This document shows positions 26,049 to 34,468 of a DNA stretch of 64,000 nt, one piece after another. Source of the DNA: Gammaproteobacteria bacterium (GTDB taxonomy: Bacteria > Pseudomonadota > Gammaproteobacteria > Steroidobacterales > Steroidobacteraceae); the NCBI GenBank assembly GCA_003164785.1, contig PLUE01000069.1:1-64000 (forward strand), written 5' to 3'. The translations under genes and the position numbers were made by a program. The notes under the pieces were generated by a model. The model worked only from the letters and a program-made list of their open reading frames with translations. It made no database searches and was not told the origin of the DNA. Numbering within the stretch: position 1 is the stretch's first letter; the number at the start of each line of letters is the position of its first letter.

Positions 26049-28135
26049 GCATGCGCAAGACATTGAGTCTTCTGCTCTTCGTGAGTGTCGGCAGTACTGC
26101 GATGGCCGCGACGATGTCATCCTCGATGATCGCGGAAATGCGCGAGATCAAGTCGGTATCGCGCTCGCCTGACGGCGCGTTGGCGGTTATCGGGCTACGT
26201 CATCCGAATCCACGGACGAACATCAACGAGCTATCTTGGGTGATCGTATCGGTCGATGGGAAAGACAAGCCGATCACCATCGCCGCCGGGGAGGATATTT
26301 GGAGCCCGACCGATCCGGGAACACTCCTGACGGTACCGGTTCAATGGTCCGCGGATGGGCGTTGGTTCTTTTACCTGCGTCGAGATGGCAGCACTATACA
26401 GATCTGGGAGACGGATCGAACCGGCCGCCGCACCCGCCAGGTCAGCCATTCGACGTCAGCCGTCATCGGCCTGAAGCCATCGTCGAAGACCGACGAATTG
26501 CTCGTGGAACTCGCCCCTGACCCGAAGGTGCTGCAGGAGGCGGAGGACTCCGAGTCGCGCAATGGCATCCTTTATGATGACCATGTAATCGGTAGCTTTT
26601 CTCTGACGGGCACGATGCCCGTCCTCGATCGATGGAGAAGTGTCAGGGTCAACGATAAGGGTGGGTGGGTGCCCCTGGGCTGGACGGGGACCACCCATGC
26701 GGTCTTCGACATCCGGCGGCTCGAATTGAAGGCGCTACCCACGACGTTACCGCCGTTGCAGTCCACTGCGGTTGCGAGTGCCGACAACAGCCTGTATCAC
26801 GTGGCCGTCGTCCCGACGAGTGAGGCTCCCGGCGGCGGAGACCGTGAGTACGCCGGCCAATACACGTTGCATTTGGAATCAAAAAATCCGCCGGCAGTCC
26901 CCTCGGTGCAATGCTCCCTTGCGGACTGCGTGGCGAATCGGCTATCGATCATCGGATGGTCAGCGGATGGCACGGAAGTCGTCTATCTCGCCGCGTCAAC
27001 GTCGGGGCGGCTGGGGAACAGGATGCCTGGAATGGCCGCGCTGTTTGCATGGGATCCCGCCCTCGACAGGGTCAGAGTGCTGCGTGATTGGGGCGACATC
27101 GCTTATACCGTGGAAGGGACCTTCGGTCCGACGATCGAGTCGCCGCCAATCATCGGTGATGAGCTGGTGGTCGCCGACGCTGGTTTGGATGAGCCGCCGA
27201 GACTGGAGTCCATCAACCTCTCCAGCGGCGTCTCGCGGACGCTGTTCGATCCCAATTTGGACCTGCGAACTCTGACCCGTGGACGTGCACACTGGCGATC
27301 CTGGCCAACCTCATCGCCTTATCCCGGACGCGGCGTCGTGATTCTGCCGGACGACTATCAGGCAGGACAACGATACCCGGTCGTCATTACCAGCTATGCC
27401 TGCGGATCGGGGTTTCTCCGTGGCGGCAGTGGGGATAATGCCGCGGAGTACGTCGCTGCGCATCAGGGCTTCATCGTCATTTGCGTCGATGTCCCGATCC
27501 ACGAGATGATTGCGAAGGAGCCAGACTGGAGCCAGCTCTACTCGATTGCGTGTAGCGACGTGTTGGACCTCGTCGCGGACTTAGGCCGGTCGGGGCTGGC
27601 CGATGTGTCGCGCGTCGGGCTTTCTGGGCAAAGCTTCGGCGCCAATTTCGGCGCCTACTGCATCAGTCATTCGCATGTCATTGCCGCGGCAGCGTTCCGA
27701 CACGGGAGTGCGGCGGAGCGCGCGAGATGGGACCTTTTCGATACGGCACCGTTGCGGCGTGCCCCGAATGGTCCGTACGGACTGATGCATCTGCCGGACC
27801 CTAAGCATGACCCCGAGGGTCGGTGGGACGCCATCTCCTCCGCGCGTCGGGCGCACGACATCGAGGCACCCACGCTCATTCAAGATGACGAGCTCGAATA
27901 CCTGAACGCGCTTCCACTGTGGGCGGCCATGCATGAAGAGCGAAAGCGAGTCGAAATGTATGTATTTCCCGAGGAAGGGCATGTACTCACGCAACCGATT
28001 CATCGGCTGGTCAATTACGAACGTCAGCTGGATTGGTTCAATTTTTGGCTCAACCACAAAGAGGATCCCGATGGTTCGAAAAAGCAACAATACGAGGAAT
28101 GGAGACGGCTGCGAGATGCGACGGTGCCCAATTGA
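26042..28135 (+). CDS. Lasso peptide isopeptidase (prolyl-oligopeptidase-like, Atxe2 type)
   Basis: A 697-residue exported or periplasmic hydrolase with signal peptide MRKTLSLLLFVSVGSTAMAA. A beta-propeller of about 400 residues is followed by the hydrolase domain with the nucleophile in GLSGQSFGANFG (Ser531), the acid in QDDELEY (Asp615/616) and His647 in PEEGHV. The family fold is that of S9 peptidases, but context decides the role: it is translationally coupled to the TonB receptor and converges on lasso genes B and C. Atxe2-type enzymes cut the isopeptide bond of their own lasso peptide and so open the ring. The Cys-rich stretch SYACGSGF near the oxyanion region is unlike the S9 peptidase at 15441. 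ATG at 26042 or 26051 could start it. It ends 25 bases from the convergent cyclase gene. Confidence 0.85.
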   Translation: MVSMRKTLSLLLFVSVGSTAMAATMSSSMIAEMREIKSVSRSPDGALAVIGLRHPNPRTNINELSWVIVSVDGKDKPITIAAGEDIWSPTDPGTLLTVPVQWSADGRWFFYLRRDGSTIQIWETDRTGRRTRQVSHSTSAVIGLKPSSKTDELLVELAPDPKVLQEAEDSESRNGILYDDHVIGSFSLTGTMPVLDRWRSVRVNDKGGWVPLGWTGTTHAVFDIRRLELKALPTTLPPLQSTAVASADNSLYHVAVVPTSEAPGGGDREYAGQYTLHLESKNPPAVPSVQCSLADCVANRLSIIGWSADGTEVVYLAASTSGRLGNRMPGMAALFAWDPALDRVRVLRDWGDIAYTVEGTFGPTIESPPIIGDELVVADAGLDEPPRLESINLSSGVSRTLFDPNLDLRTLTRGRAHWRSWPTSSPYPGRGVVILPDDYQAGQRYPVVITSYACGSGFLRGGSGDNAAEYVAAHQGFIVICVDVPIHEMIAKEPDWSQLYSIACSDVLDLVADLGRSGLADVSRVGLSGQSFGANFGAYCISHSHVIAAAAFRHGSAAERARWDLFDTAPLRRAPNGPYGLMHLPDPKHDPEGRWDAISSARRAHDIEAPTLIQDDELEYLNALPLWAAMHEERKRVEMYVFPEEGHVLTQPIHRLVNYERQLDWFNFWLNHKEDPDGSKKQQYEEWRRLRDATVPN

Positions 28136-28160
28136 CGGTGCTACCTTGCGCCGGAGCCGG

Positions 28161-30035
28161 TCAAACGATCATCGCCCTTGTTTCCAGCGATTGCCATTTA
28201 CGGAGCCACGCCTCGATGTACAGCTTTCCAAAAATTTCAGCGACGATGACGGACGACTTCTCGATGCGGGGCGACAGCGCAGCCTCCAACTTATGTCGAT
28301 CGATCAGCTTGTTTCGGACGAGAATACCATCCAACAGAAACTCACGAAGAAACGCGATATTGTTCTCGACGATGTCCTTCGCCCACAAGGTCGGGCCACC
28401 CTTTCCGGTTCCTCGCCTGAGAATGGGTTCCGGCAAACCATTCGAAAATGCTCGCCGCGCAACGGACCGATCCATCCCTGACTTGAAGTGCAGATACGCC
28501 GGAATCCGCAGTGCCAATTCAACGAGAGGTTGAGTCACGAGGGGGGATACTCTCGGAGGATCACCGGGCATGGAGAAAGGCGAATGATAGACGGGCGACG
28601 TGACGGTAATCAGGCCAAACAGCAGCGGGTACGACCCCGGGGCGAGGCGGGCGGAGTTCTTTAGCCAAGGGTGAACGAATCGATCAGCCGGTTCATGGTG
28701 CGCCGCTTGGGCCTCCGACGAGGCGAGCATCATTGAATTGACGGCCGCCGGGGTGTGTCGCCTATGCATTTCCCTACCGGTGCTGAAGCCGGCCTGAGCA
28801 TTCAAGGTTCGATTTTCGTCATAGGCCAGTGACAATGAGCGCCATATCGATTGCCTCGTCAACCTTGCGTAATCCATGCCAATCGACATGAAGCGCGTCC
28901 CCGCACCCATCGTTCTGGCTCCCTCGATGAGAGCACCCGGCCCGGGATTGCTGCCGAACAGGTTATCGCCGAGTTCGCCATCGAATATGGCGGAGGCCGA
29001 CAACTCCCGCGCGAGCGCGATATTCCTCGACTCCGTGTCCGGAGCCGAGAAATTCAAAACCGGTTTAACGGTCCAATTGCAGTCGAGAAATCGGCGCAGA
29101 TCCAATTCTTGATTGCGCTGCAACTCCCGCAACGGACAATTAACGGCGGCTGCCATGGTTCGAGCGAAGTGACGTTCGTCTCCTATTCTTCTCGAGTGAT
29201 AATTGACGGCGGTCAGCGTAGGTTCGTGGGGAGCGCTGGCAAGCGCGGCGAGAACGATCGATGAATCGAGCCCGCCTGACAGCTTCACCAAGATGCTCGT
29301 GTGGGGATCTGCGAGGGCGTGGACCGAGTGCTCGACCCTTTCGCGGAGCGCGCGCGCAGCCGCGTCAAAGTCGGTGTCACACCGTTCCGCGAGGAACGAA
29401 CGCGGATCCCAATACGATTGGGTGGAGCAAGCGCCCGCAACGCACTCCACGCTCTCACCGCACTCCAAAGCGACGATTTCGCGGATTCCCGTCTCGGCGG
29501 TGGAGTGGTCGCGACCTACGACTTGCGCGCGGACCGTCTCCCAGTTGATGGAAGTTCGTCTGATGCCAAGTGTCACAAAATCGGCCACGTGCGAGAAAAA
29601 TATGTTCAGGGAGCCGATCTTGGAGTGGAGGCAGGGCAGTGGGCTCACGGGGCTTCTGATCACGATGACGCGGCCGGATTCAGGATAGCGAATCACCGCA
29701 ACGTAGTGGCCCCAATAGTCGGAAATCAAAGCTCGGCCGCTCGAGTCGATGATTTTTCCCGATTCCTTACGATCAATGGCGTGGACTCGATCTGGCGCGT
29801 CCCCATAGGACGCTGGTGCGCGATACAGCAACCCGATGATTGCGCCTCGATTGTCGTCAAAATGCAGCACCGAATTGGCCATTGATTCTTGAGTGCCAAC
29901 TGCAATGGTGGTGTCGGGGGAATCCAGCGCAAGTCGCCAGCCTGACCAAGCTCGAATGCGCGCTCTTATCGCTTGCACGGTCTGTATGTCGGCGGTGTCC
30001 CCAGGATTGCTTGCTATGATCACGTAGCGAACCAT
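28161..30035 (-). CDS. Lasso peptide cyclase (asparagine synthetase B-like, C protein)
   Basis: A 624-residue protein that activates the ring-forming Asp/Glu side chain with ATP and closes the macrolactam. The N-terminal half (1-220) is the glutaminase-like domain of AsnB, but it starts MVRYVIIAS and lacks the catalytic Cys2 needed for glutamine hydrolysis, as is usual in lasso cyclases. The synthetase half has the PP-loop SGGLDSS at 253-259 and FDGELGDNLFG at 351-361 (AsnB has DGxGGDELFxG). The C-terminal part contains SGMDRSVARRAF and LPEPILRRGTGKGGP. It follows gene B after six bases in the same operon. The pairing with B and the short precursor makes the assignment firm. Confidence 0.92.
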   Translation of the reverse strand: MVRYVIIASNPGDTADIQTVQAIRARIRAWSGWRLALDSPDTTIAVGTQESMANSVLHFDDNRGAIIGLLYRAPASYGDAPDRVHAIDRKESGKIIDSSGRALISDYWGHYVAVIRYPESGRVIVIRSPVSPLPCLHSKIGSLNIFFSHVADFVTLGIRRTSINWETVRAQVVGRDHSTAETGIREIVALECGESVECVAGACSTQSYWDPRSFLAERCDTDFDAAARALRERVEHSVHALADPHTSILVKLSGGLDSSIVLAALASAPHEPTLTAVNYHSRRIGDERHFARTMAAAVNCPLRELQRNQELDLRRFLDCNWTVKPVLNFSAPDTESRNIALARELSASAIFDGELGDNLFGSNPGPGALIEGARTMGAGTRFMSIGMDYARLTRQSIWRSLSLAYDENRTLNAQAGFSTGREMHRRHTPAAVNSMMLASSEAQAAHHEPADRFVHPWLKNSARLAPGSYPLLFGLITVTSPVYHSPFSMPGDPPRVSPLVTQPLVELALRIPAYLHFKSGMDRSVARRAFSNGLPEPILRRGTGKGGPTLWAKDIVENNIAFLREFLLDGILVRNKLIDRHKLEAALSPRIEKSSVIVAEIFGKLYIEAWLRKWQSLETRAMIV

Positions 30036-30041
30036 CGCGAC

Positions 30042-30842
30042 TCAACCGTGTTCGCCAATGGCCAGAATCGGTTTGTACATTTGAACGTTTTCCACGGTGT
30101 CATTGACGACGCTCGGCCCGACTTGCACCCATGCGTGCGCGAGGAACGGCTTGATGGCGACGCCAATGACCAGGGTGCAAGGCACCCGGAGCTTTGTCAG
30201 ATACTCGATCAGCACCAAAGAGTCGAATAGGCAGCGTCCGGACGCGGTATAGAACCATGGGCGTAAGGTGAAAAACGAAGCGATGGGATTGACGATAGAC
30301 TCTGTCGGCGCCACCTTTCCGTCGTGCCTTAACGCCGATTGGCACCCATCGATACCAGATAACCTGGACTGGAGCCTTCGTCGCTGTCGAAATGAGGTTG
30401 AGGCTAAAGCGGTAAGGAATCTAAGTGCGTGTTTCAAGGGGACATGTCGACTGACGTCGGAAGTCCCGAGGTATAGGAACGTGCTCGATGGCTCGGGCAC
30501 GTCGAGAGGCGCGGGGGGCTTGACGGTCGTCGTTAGAACGCCGCGTTTCAAAAGTTCGCGGATCAGTTGGGCCGATGCAGCGCTGTTGTCGCCTGGTTTG
30601 GATTGGCTGGGAGCCGCTCCCTCGGGCCAATTGACCACGTGACGCTGGACGTCTGGCAGATGTTCGGCGGCGATACCCAGATAGGTGTCGGTTCGCAAGT
30701 CCATCAGCACTGCACCGTCCTCGAAGACACACGGACGCGCATAGTCGCTCAAGTAATACATGACATCGCCTGGTGTGTGCTGACCGCTCGTCTTGACCGC
30801 GTGGGCGACCGGCTTGCCGTCTCCGGCAAGCCGGAATTTCAT
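30042..30842 (-). CDS. Fused lasso peptide B protein: RRE (B1) plus leader protease (B2)
   Basis: A 266-residue fusion. The N-terminal part (about 28-105, YYLSDYARPCVFEDGAVLMDLRTDTYLGI…LIRELLKRGVL) is a PqqD-like RiPP recognition element that binds the leader peptide. The C-terminal part is a transglutaminase-like Cys protease with Cys204 in ASGRCLFDSLVLIEYL, His236 in FLAHAWVQVG and Asp248 in VVND, the usual B2 triad. It removes the leader so that the cyclase can close the ring. The ATG at 30842 overlaps the stop of the precursor gene by one base (TGATG), so the two are translationally coupled. The fused form is the common one in proteobacterial clusters. Confidence 0.92.
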   Translation of the reverse strand: MKFRLAGDGKPVAHAVKTSGQHTPGDVMYYLSDYARPCVFEDGAVLMDLRTDTYLGIAAEHLPDVQRHVVNWPEGAAPSQSKPGDNSAASAQLIRELLKRGVLTTTVKPPAPLDVPEPSSTFLYLGTSDVSRHVPLKHALRFLTALASTSFRQRRRLQSRLSGIDGCQSALRHDGKVAPTESIVNPIASFFTLRPWFYTASGRCLFDSLVLIEYLTKLRVPCTLVIGVAIKPFLAHAWVQVGPSVVNDTVENVQMYKPILAIGEHG

Positions 30843-30937
30843 CAACCTACCGAGGAATAGTAATGAGCTTCATCGAGCATTCCCACCTCACCGATGCTCT
30901 GCGTTACTTCGTCGACGTTTCCGAGTTCGATAATCAT
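30842..30937 (-). CDS. Lasso peptide precursor (A protein)
   Basis: A 31-codon gene directly upstream of B on the same strand, too short for standard gene calling. AGGAG lies seven bases before the ATG. The leader is MIIELGNVDEVTQ; its Thr12 is at position -2 from the predicted cut, the conserved Thr of lasso leaders, and the ELGxVxExT pattern fits RRE binding. The predicted core is SIGEVGMLDEAHYYSSVG (18 residues). Asp at core position 9 allows a nine-residue macrolactam with the amino group of Ser1. The tail of nine residues has His12, Tyr13 and Tyr14 as candidate plugs. A Ser start is less common than Gly but is known, as far as I remember, from caulonodins, one of which begins SIG. The stop overlaps the B start (TGATG). 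Confidence 0.88.
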   Translation of the reverse strand: MIIELGNVDEVTQSIGEVGMLDEAHYYSSVG

Positions 30938-31358
30938 GTGAATCTCCTGATTGCGTTGGATTGAGAAGTCAACTGCTGCCGGTAGCGAGCTCACCGTGCG
31001 GCTGTCATGGGGCTGGCGTCAATGGTTGTTTGCTTTCCAGTACGATGAATGTGAGCGAGCAGGGACGGTGCCAGCAAAGGGATGGGGTTGATAGAAAGCA
31101 GCAGCGCAGAAACGTGGGTCTGGCGTCCTCGCCGAAATGCTCGGGACGTCAGTGCGTTACTCACCCCCAGTGTCGATTTTCTGGAATCGATCCGTTGATT
31201 AAGCTCATCTAGGTCGATACGTTGGATGAAGTTCATATCAAGCGGTCGATCGAGTCGACTCGGGTGCCACATCTAAAGTCATGGGAAGTCTATTGCGATA
31301 AATCCGGTGCCACCCTTAAGTAGCTGGATGCATGTCCTGAATCTCTTTGTCGAAAGCG
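30938..31358. other. Upstream region of the lasso operon, no gene recognised
   Basis: Apart from the AGGAG ribosome binding site of the precursor, I find no supported gene here. Short frames on both strands have no recognisable content, and I specifically looked for a second precursor with a Thr-x-(Gly/Ser) cut site and an acidic residue at core position 7-9 and found none. The lasso operon promoter must lie here, but no convincing -35/-10 pair is visible. It may be an ECF-type promoter. Confidence 0.45.
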
Positions 31359-32354
31359 TCAATCGAAAACTTCGCGTTCGGTAAATAGCGCGGGAGAAGC
31401 TCGACGGTGATGGCGCAAGGCTTGTCCCAACGTCGCGCCGGTGACCGAAAACCACCTACCCATGTCGGTCAAGGTAGCCGCCCCGGCTCGTAGTCCATAC
31501 CAGGCCACCAAGGCGCGTCCCAGCGCCCCGGCGGGAGTTGGCGAGAAGATATCGACGGGCCGTATCCGGAGTTCCTTGGCCGCGCGCGCGATCAGTGCCT
31601 CCTTCGTCGGCCGCGGCGCGGGATGCGCTGCCATGTCCCTCGCCTGTTGGGCAAACACTTTATTGCCGACGATGCGGGAGTCTTGGGAAGACCCGCGCAG
31701 GAAGAGGTTGGTCACGTAGGGGGTCTCCGGCTCCTCCATGAATTCGCGATATCCGCGTATGCCGGTGTGGCGTCTGGCCTCGAGTGCCCGCAGCACGTCA
31801 GACTTGTAGGGCGAAAGCAAGGTATGCCCTCCGCAGTAGTCGCGCTCCGAGCTGAAGGGGTAGTCGATCGGGCGCCGACAGAGGCCGCTCACGACGGGGC
31901 CGAGGTGGGCGCGACGCGCGGCGTGGGGTAGATATTCCGGGGCGATGACCTTGGACGCGTAGCGCGACGCAAAGACGCGACCGTCGTGGCCCGGATGAGT
32001 CCTCCGCCAGTAGTGTGCGTATTGTCCGCAGAGCCGACCCATGAACGAGTCGAGCGGGGCGCCCAAGGTTTGTATCACGAGCGTGCACGAATTCGGCTCC
32101 ACGCAGTACGCGTGCAATCGGATCGCGCATTCGCCGGCGATGTCGGCGACGAGGTGGATGAACCTCTTCAGGTGCGGCGTGTGCTCGTAGGATGGCGCCT
32201 GCGCCGCGTTGAGGACCATGGCATCGAAGAAAATGGATGCTGCCGGTCGGCCCTGTAGGCGGACGAAATGGATGGCCCCCGGGAAGTCTAGCCGGGCCGG
32301 CCGTGGCACGTGATGAGCCTCGAATGGTTCGTCATGGTTTGGATCTCCCGGCAT
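31359..32354 (-). CDS. Degenerate RAYT-like (Y1 transposase-related) protein with DnaA-C-like domain
   Basis: A 331-residue protein. The N-terminal 200 residues follow the layout of REP-associated tyrosine transposases: ARLDFPGAIHFVRLQG at the start, IRLHAYCVEPNSCTLVI where active enzymes have HAYxLMPNHVHLLL, then MGRLCGQYAHYWRRTHPGHDGRVFASRY. Both metal-binding His of the HUH motif are replaced (NSCT), so strand cleavage is unlikely. The C-terminal part (about 255-325, LIARAAKELRIRPVDIF…ALGRALVAWYGLRAGAATLTDMGRWFSVTGATL) resembles the DnaA C-terminal DNA-binding helix-turn-helix often joined to these proteins. A DNA-binding role after domestication is my inference. A similar protein is encoded at 35481-36419. 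Confidence 0.7.
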   Translation of the reverse strand: MPGDPNHDEPFEAHHVPRPARLDFPGAIHFVRLQGRPAASIFFDAMVLNAAQAPSYEHTPHLKRFIHLVADIAGECAIRLHAYCVEPNSCTLVIQTLGAPLDSFMGRLCGQYAHYWRRTHPGHDGRVFASRYASKVIAPEYLPHAARRAHLGPVVSGLCRRPIDYPFSSERDYCGGHTLLSPYKSDVLRALEARRHTGIRGYREFMEEPETPYVTNLFLRGSSQDSRIVGNKVFAQQARDMAAHPAPRPTKEALIARAAKELRIRPVDIFSPTPAGALGRALVAWYGLRAGAATLTDMGRWFSVTGATLGQALRHHRRASPALFTEREVFD

Positions 32355-32680
32355 GAAGCGGCCTTCTTTTAAAATGCGGGAAATCGCGTCGGAGTCAAAT
32401 TTCGCCGTGCCGTGAAGGGCGCTCGGGCATGATTCGCGGGATCTTCGCCCGTTGCAAAACCATGCGAAACACGCAGATATACAGCGCGATACCCGAGTTC
32501 AGCTGTCCATCGCAGTCTGGATGCTCGGTCGTCGCCGCAGCATCGGGTCGTCCACTTGTTCGGTTATTTCGCGCAAACACGAGGCAGTTGACGCCACTTG
32601 TTCGGTTGTTGTATTAGCTGAGTTATCGCCGACGTAGTTTCGTCCGCTCGAATTGGTGTTTCGTTTCCAGGGAAGGCCAT
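32355..32680. other. Intergenic region upstream of the LysR gene
   Basis: No gene is supported. It holds a 14-bp direct repeat, CCACTTGTTCGGTT, at 32552-32565 and 32594-32607 (42 bases apart, four helical turns), 74 bases before the LysR start. Such phased repeats are plausible regulator sites. Confidence 0.5.
32552..32607 (+). repeat. Pair of 14-bp direct repeats upstream of the LysR gene
   Basis: CCACTTGTTCGGTT occurs perfectly twice with a 42-base period. The period is four DNA turns, so a regulator could bind both on one face. It could be an operator for the LysR-type protein or for one of the adjacent RAYT-like proteins; nothing in the sequence decides this. Confidence 0.55.
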
Positions 32681-33595
32681 ATGCGAAAGTTCCCACTACA
32701 GTGTCTCGGTTCGCTTCCTGCCTTCGAGGCCGTGGCCCGGCATCGGAGCGTACTCATGGCCGGCAATGAGCTGCATGTTACTCATGCGGCGGTAAGTCGG
32801 CATATCAAACACCTGGAGCAGCAGTTCGGGCAAAGGCTGTTCATTCGAGGTCATCGCTGTATGGCGTTGAGCGATGCGGGCAGGAAATTGTTCGAAGCGG
32901 TGACCGGTGCGTTCACGCAGATTCAATCGGCATTGACCGACTTGAGTCTTGTGGCGACGGTCGACAGGTTGGTCATCTCGGTCGATCCCGATTTCGCTGG
33001 GCTTTGGCTCGTGCCTAGACTTGCGGACCTTCGCGCGGCCATTGCGGGTACGTGTGTCGAGATCATCGCGGAAACGGCCGAGGATTGGTTTTCCGAACCG
33101 CGCGCGACCTGCGCGATCCATTACGCCACGGCGGGGTCGACGATCGAGAACGGCGAAGTGTTGTTCAGGTCGACGCTTTTCCCCGTGTGTTGCGAGGCTT
33201 TCCACCGATTGCCGCCGCTGCGGGCGCCGGAGGACCTGCGACATCATTTTTTGCTGCATGATCGATCCGTCGATGAGTGGACCGATTTCGTGCGCAGGGG
33301 CCGGATCACTCAGATCAACCCCCGGTTGGGCCAGGTCTTCAGTGAAACGGCGCATTGCCTGGAGGCCGCCGCGCGCGGGCAGGGCGTCGCCATCGGCGAC
33401 GATGTCCTGGCGTCCGTGTACCTGTCGGAAGGCCGCCTCGTGAAGCCATTCGGCGATTCCTTCCTGTCGAAGAACGCCTATTACTTCATGGTGCCCGATC
33501 GCGCAGCGAGGCATCCGTCGGTCGATGTATTCCGCGATTGGTTGCGTGAAAGCATCGAGCAGGGATTAAGGAAAAACACTACAAATGTGATTTAA
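32681..33595 (+). CDS. LysR family transcriptional regulator (GcvA-like)
   Basis: A 304-residue regulator. The N-terminal winged helix has LGSLPAFEAVARHRSVLMAGNELHVTHAAVSRHIKHLEQQFGQRLFIRG (residues 9-57), typical of the GcvA/AmpR branch. The effector-binding domain runs from about residue 90 (DRLVISVDPDFAGLWLVPRLADLRAA…) to the end. Arg/Ser positions that bind ligand cannot be inferred reliably. Its neighbours on the same strand, starting 105 bases downstream, are the diiron oxygenase-like gene and the EgtD-like gene, so it is the likely regulator of that operon and its effector may be a pathway compound. Confidence 0.9.
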   Translation: MRKFPLQCLGSLPAFEAVARHRSVLMAGNELHVTHAAVSRHIKHLEQQFGQRLFIRGHRCMALSDAGRKLFEAVTGAFTQIQSALTDLSLVATVDRLVISVDPDFAGLWLVPRLADLRAAIAGTCVEIIAETAEDWFSEPRATCAIHYATAGSTIENGEVLFRSTLFPVCCEAFHRLPPLRAPEDLRHHFLLHDRSVDEWTDFVRRGRITQINPRLGQVFSETAHCLEAAARGQGVAIGDDVLASVYLSEGRLVKPFGDSFLSKNAYYFMVPDRAARHPSVDVFRDWLRESIEQGLRKNTTNVI

Positions 33596-33700
33596 AGTCA
33601 CGGAAAATGCGACGAAATGTCGCTTGATGCGCCGCCGTAGGTTCGGCATCCTCGAGTCGGACACGAGGTCATTGTCGGCACGACGCAGGAGGCATCTCAC

Positions 33701-34468
33701 ATGGATTCAGTCATCACGGACGGACATTCCGTTCCGCGCATTTCGAGGTTCGATTCGAACGCAGCGATCGACGATTGCTCCACTCATCCTGCCATGGCGG
33801 CGTTGCGAGCGTTCAATCGACATCTCGCCAGCCGTGCGCTGACGCATGCGGAACTCGTGATGTTCCTGGCCAGCCTGGCGGCTTTCAACCGACATACGAT
33901 CGGCGGCATCGCCATCCTCGCCGGGCGTCTGTCCGATCAAGTGATGCCCCATTTGCCGAGGAACGGACATGAGATCGGCGCGTTCGTCCTCGAGGCGGCC
34001 ATCGATGAATATGGTTTGCGCGAGTCGGTCACTCACGTGGAACTGGCTCGCCAATTTGCCGCATTTCTCGGCGTTGCGGCGGAAGAGGTCGAAGACCGCG
34101 CCAATGCGTCCCCGGCGGCGATCGAGCTCGGAGACTTTCTGTTTTCCTGGTATCGCGACCGGCCGACGGCGTTCTCGCTCGGCGTCCATTCGGCCTCGGA
34201 AATGACGAGCGTCGAGGAATTCGCCGCCTGGCACGACATCTTTCTCGCGGTTCCGGCGTACGGATTCTCCCGCGAGATGCCGGAGTTCGAGTATATGCGG
34301 GCGCACCACACGCACGAGCCGCAACATGTCGGCCACGCGAAGCGATGCATCGCCCGATATCTTCAGGTGCTCCCCGGGGAGGGCGAGTCATTGCGTGACG
34401 GCATGCTCGCTTACCTCACCCTGTATCAGAAGATGTTCGAGGAACTCGACAGGGGGATTTTCGGATGA
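33701..34468 (+). CDS. Heme-oxygenase-like diiron (HDO) family protein
   Basis: A 255-residue all-helical protein of the TenA/heme-oxygenase-like superfamily, often annotated iron-containing redox enzyme. Helices with possible iron ligands are HAELVMFLASLAAFNRHTIGGI, GHEIGAFVLEAAIDEYGL, VEEFAAWHDIFLAV and YMRAHHTHEPQHVGHAKRCIARYL; the last, with EPxHVxHA, is the usual C-terminal ligand helix. Family members carry out oxidations in natural-product pathways (N-oxygenation, decarboxylation, C-C cleavage). The stop overlaps the start of the EgtD-like gene (ATGA), so the products are made together and probably act on the same compound. The actual substrate is not known. Confidence 0.7.
   Translation: MDSVITDGHSVPRISRFDSNAAIDDCSTHPAMAALRAFNRHLASRALTHAELVMFLASLAAFNRHTIGGIAILAGRLSDQVMPHLPRNGHEIGAFVLEAAIDEYGLRESVTHVELARQFAAFLGVAAEEVEDRANASPAAIELGDFLFSWYRDRPTAFSLGVHSASEMTSVEEFAAWHDIFLAVPAYGFSREMPEFEYMRAHHTHEPQHVGHAKRCIARYLQVLPGEGESLRDGMLAYLTLYQKMFEELDRGIFG

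Noticed and set aside
29203..29688. A plus-strand frame of 161 codons inside the cyclase gene
   Set aside because: It is opposite the PP-loop region of the cyclase, Ser/Arg-rich, and has no family signal.
30991..31272. A second lasso precursor or extra open frame upstream of the lasso operon
   Set aside because: The translation has no leader Thr with a following core that has an acidic residue at position 7-9, and no ribosome binding site.
33609..33623. Small hairpin GCGAC/GTCGC after the LysR gene as a terminator
   Set aside because: The stem is only five base pairs and no T-run follows, so it is not supported as a terminator.
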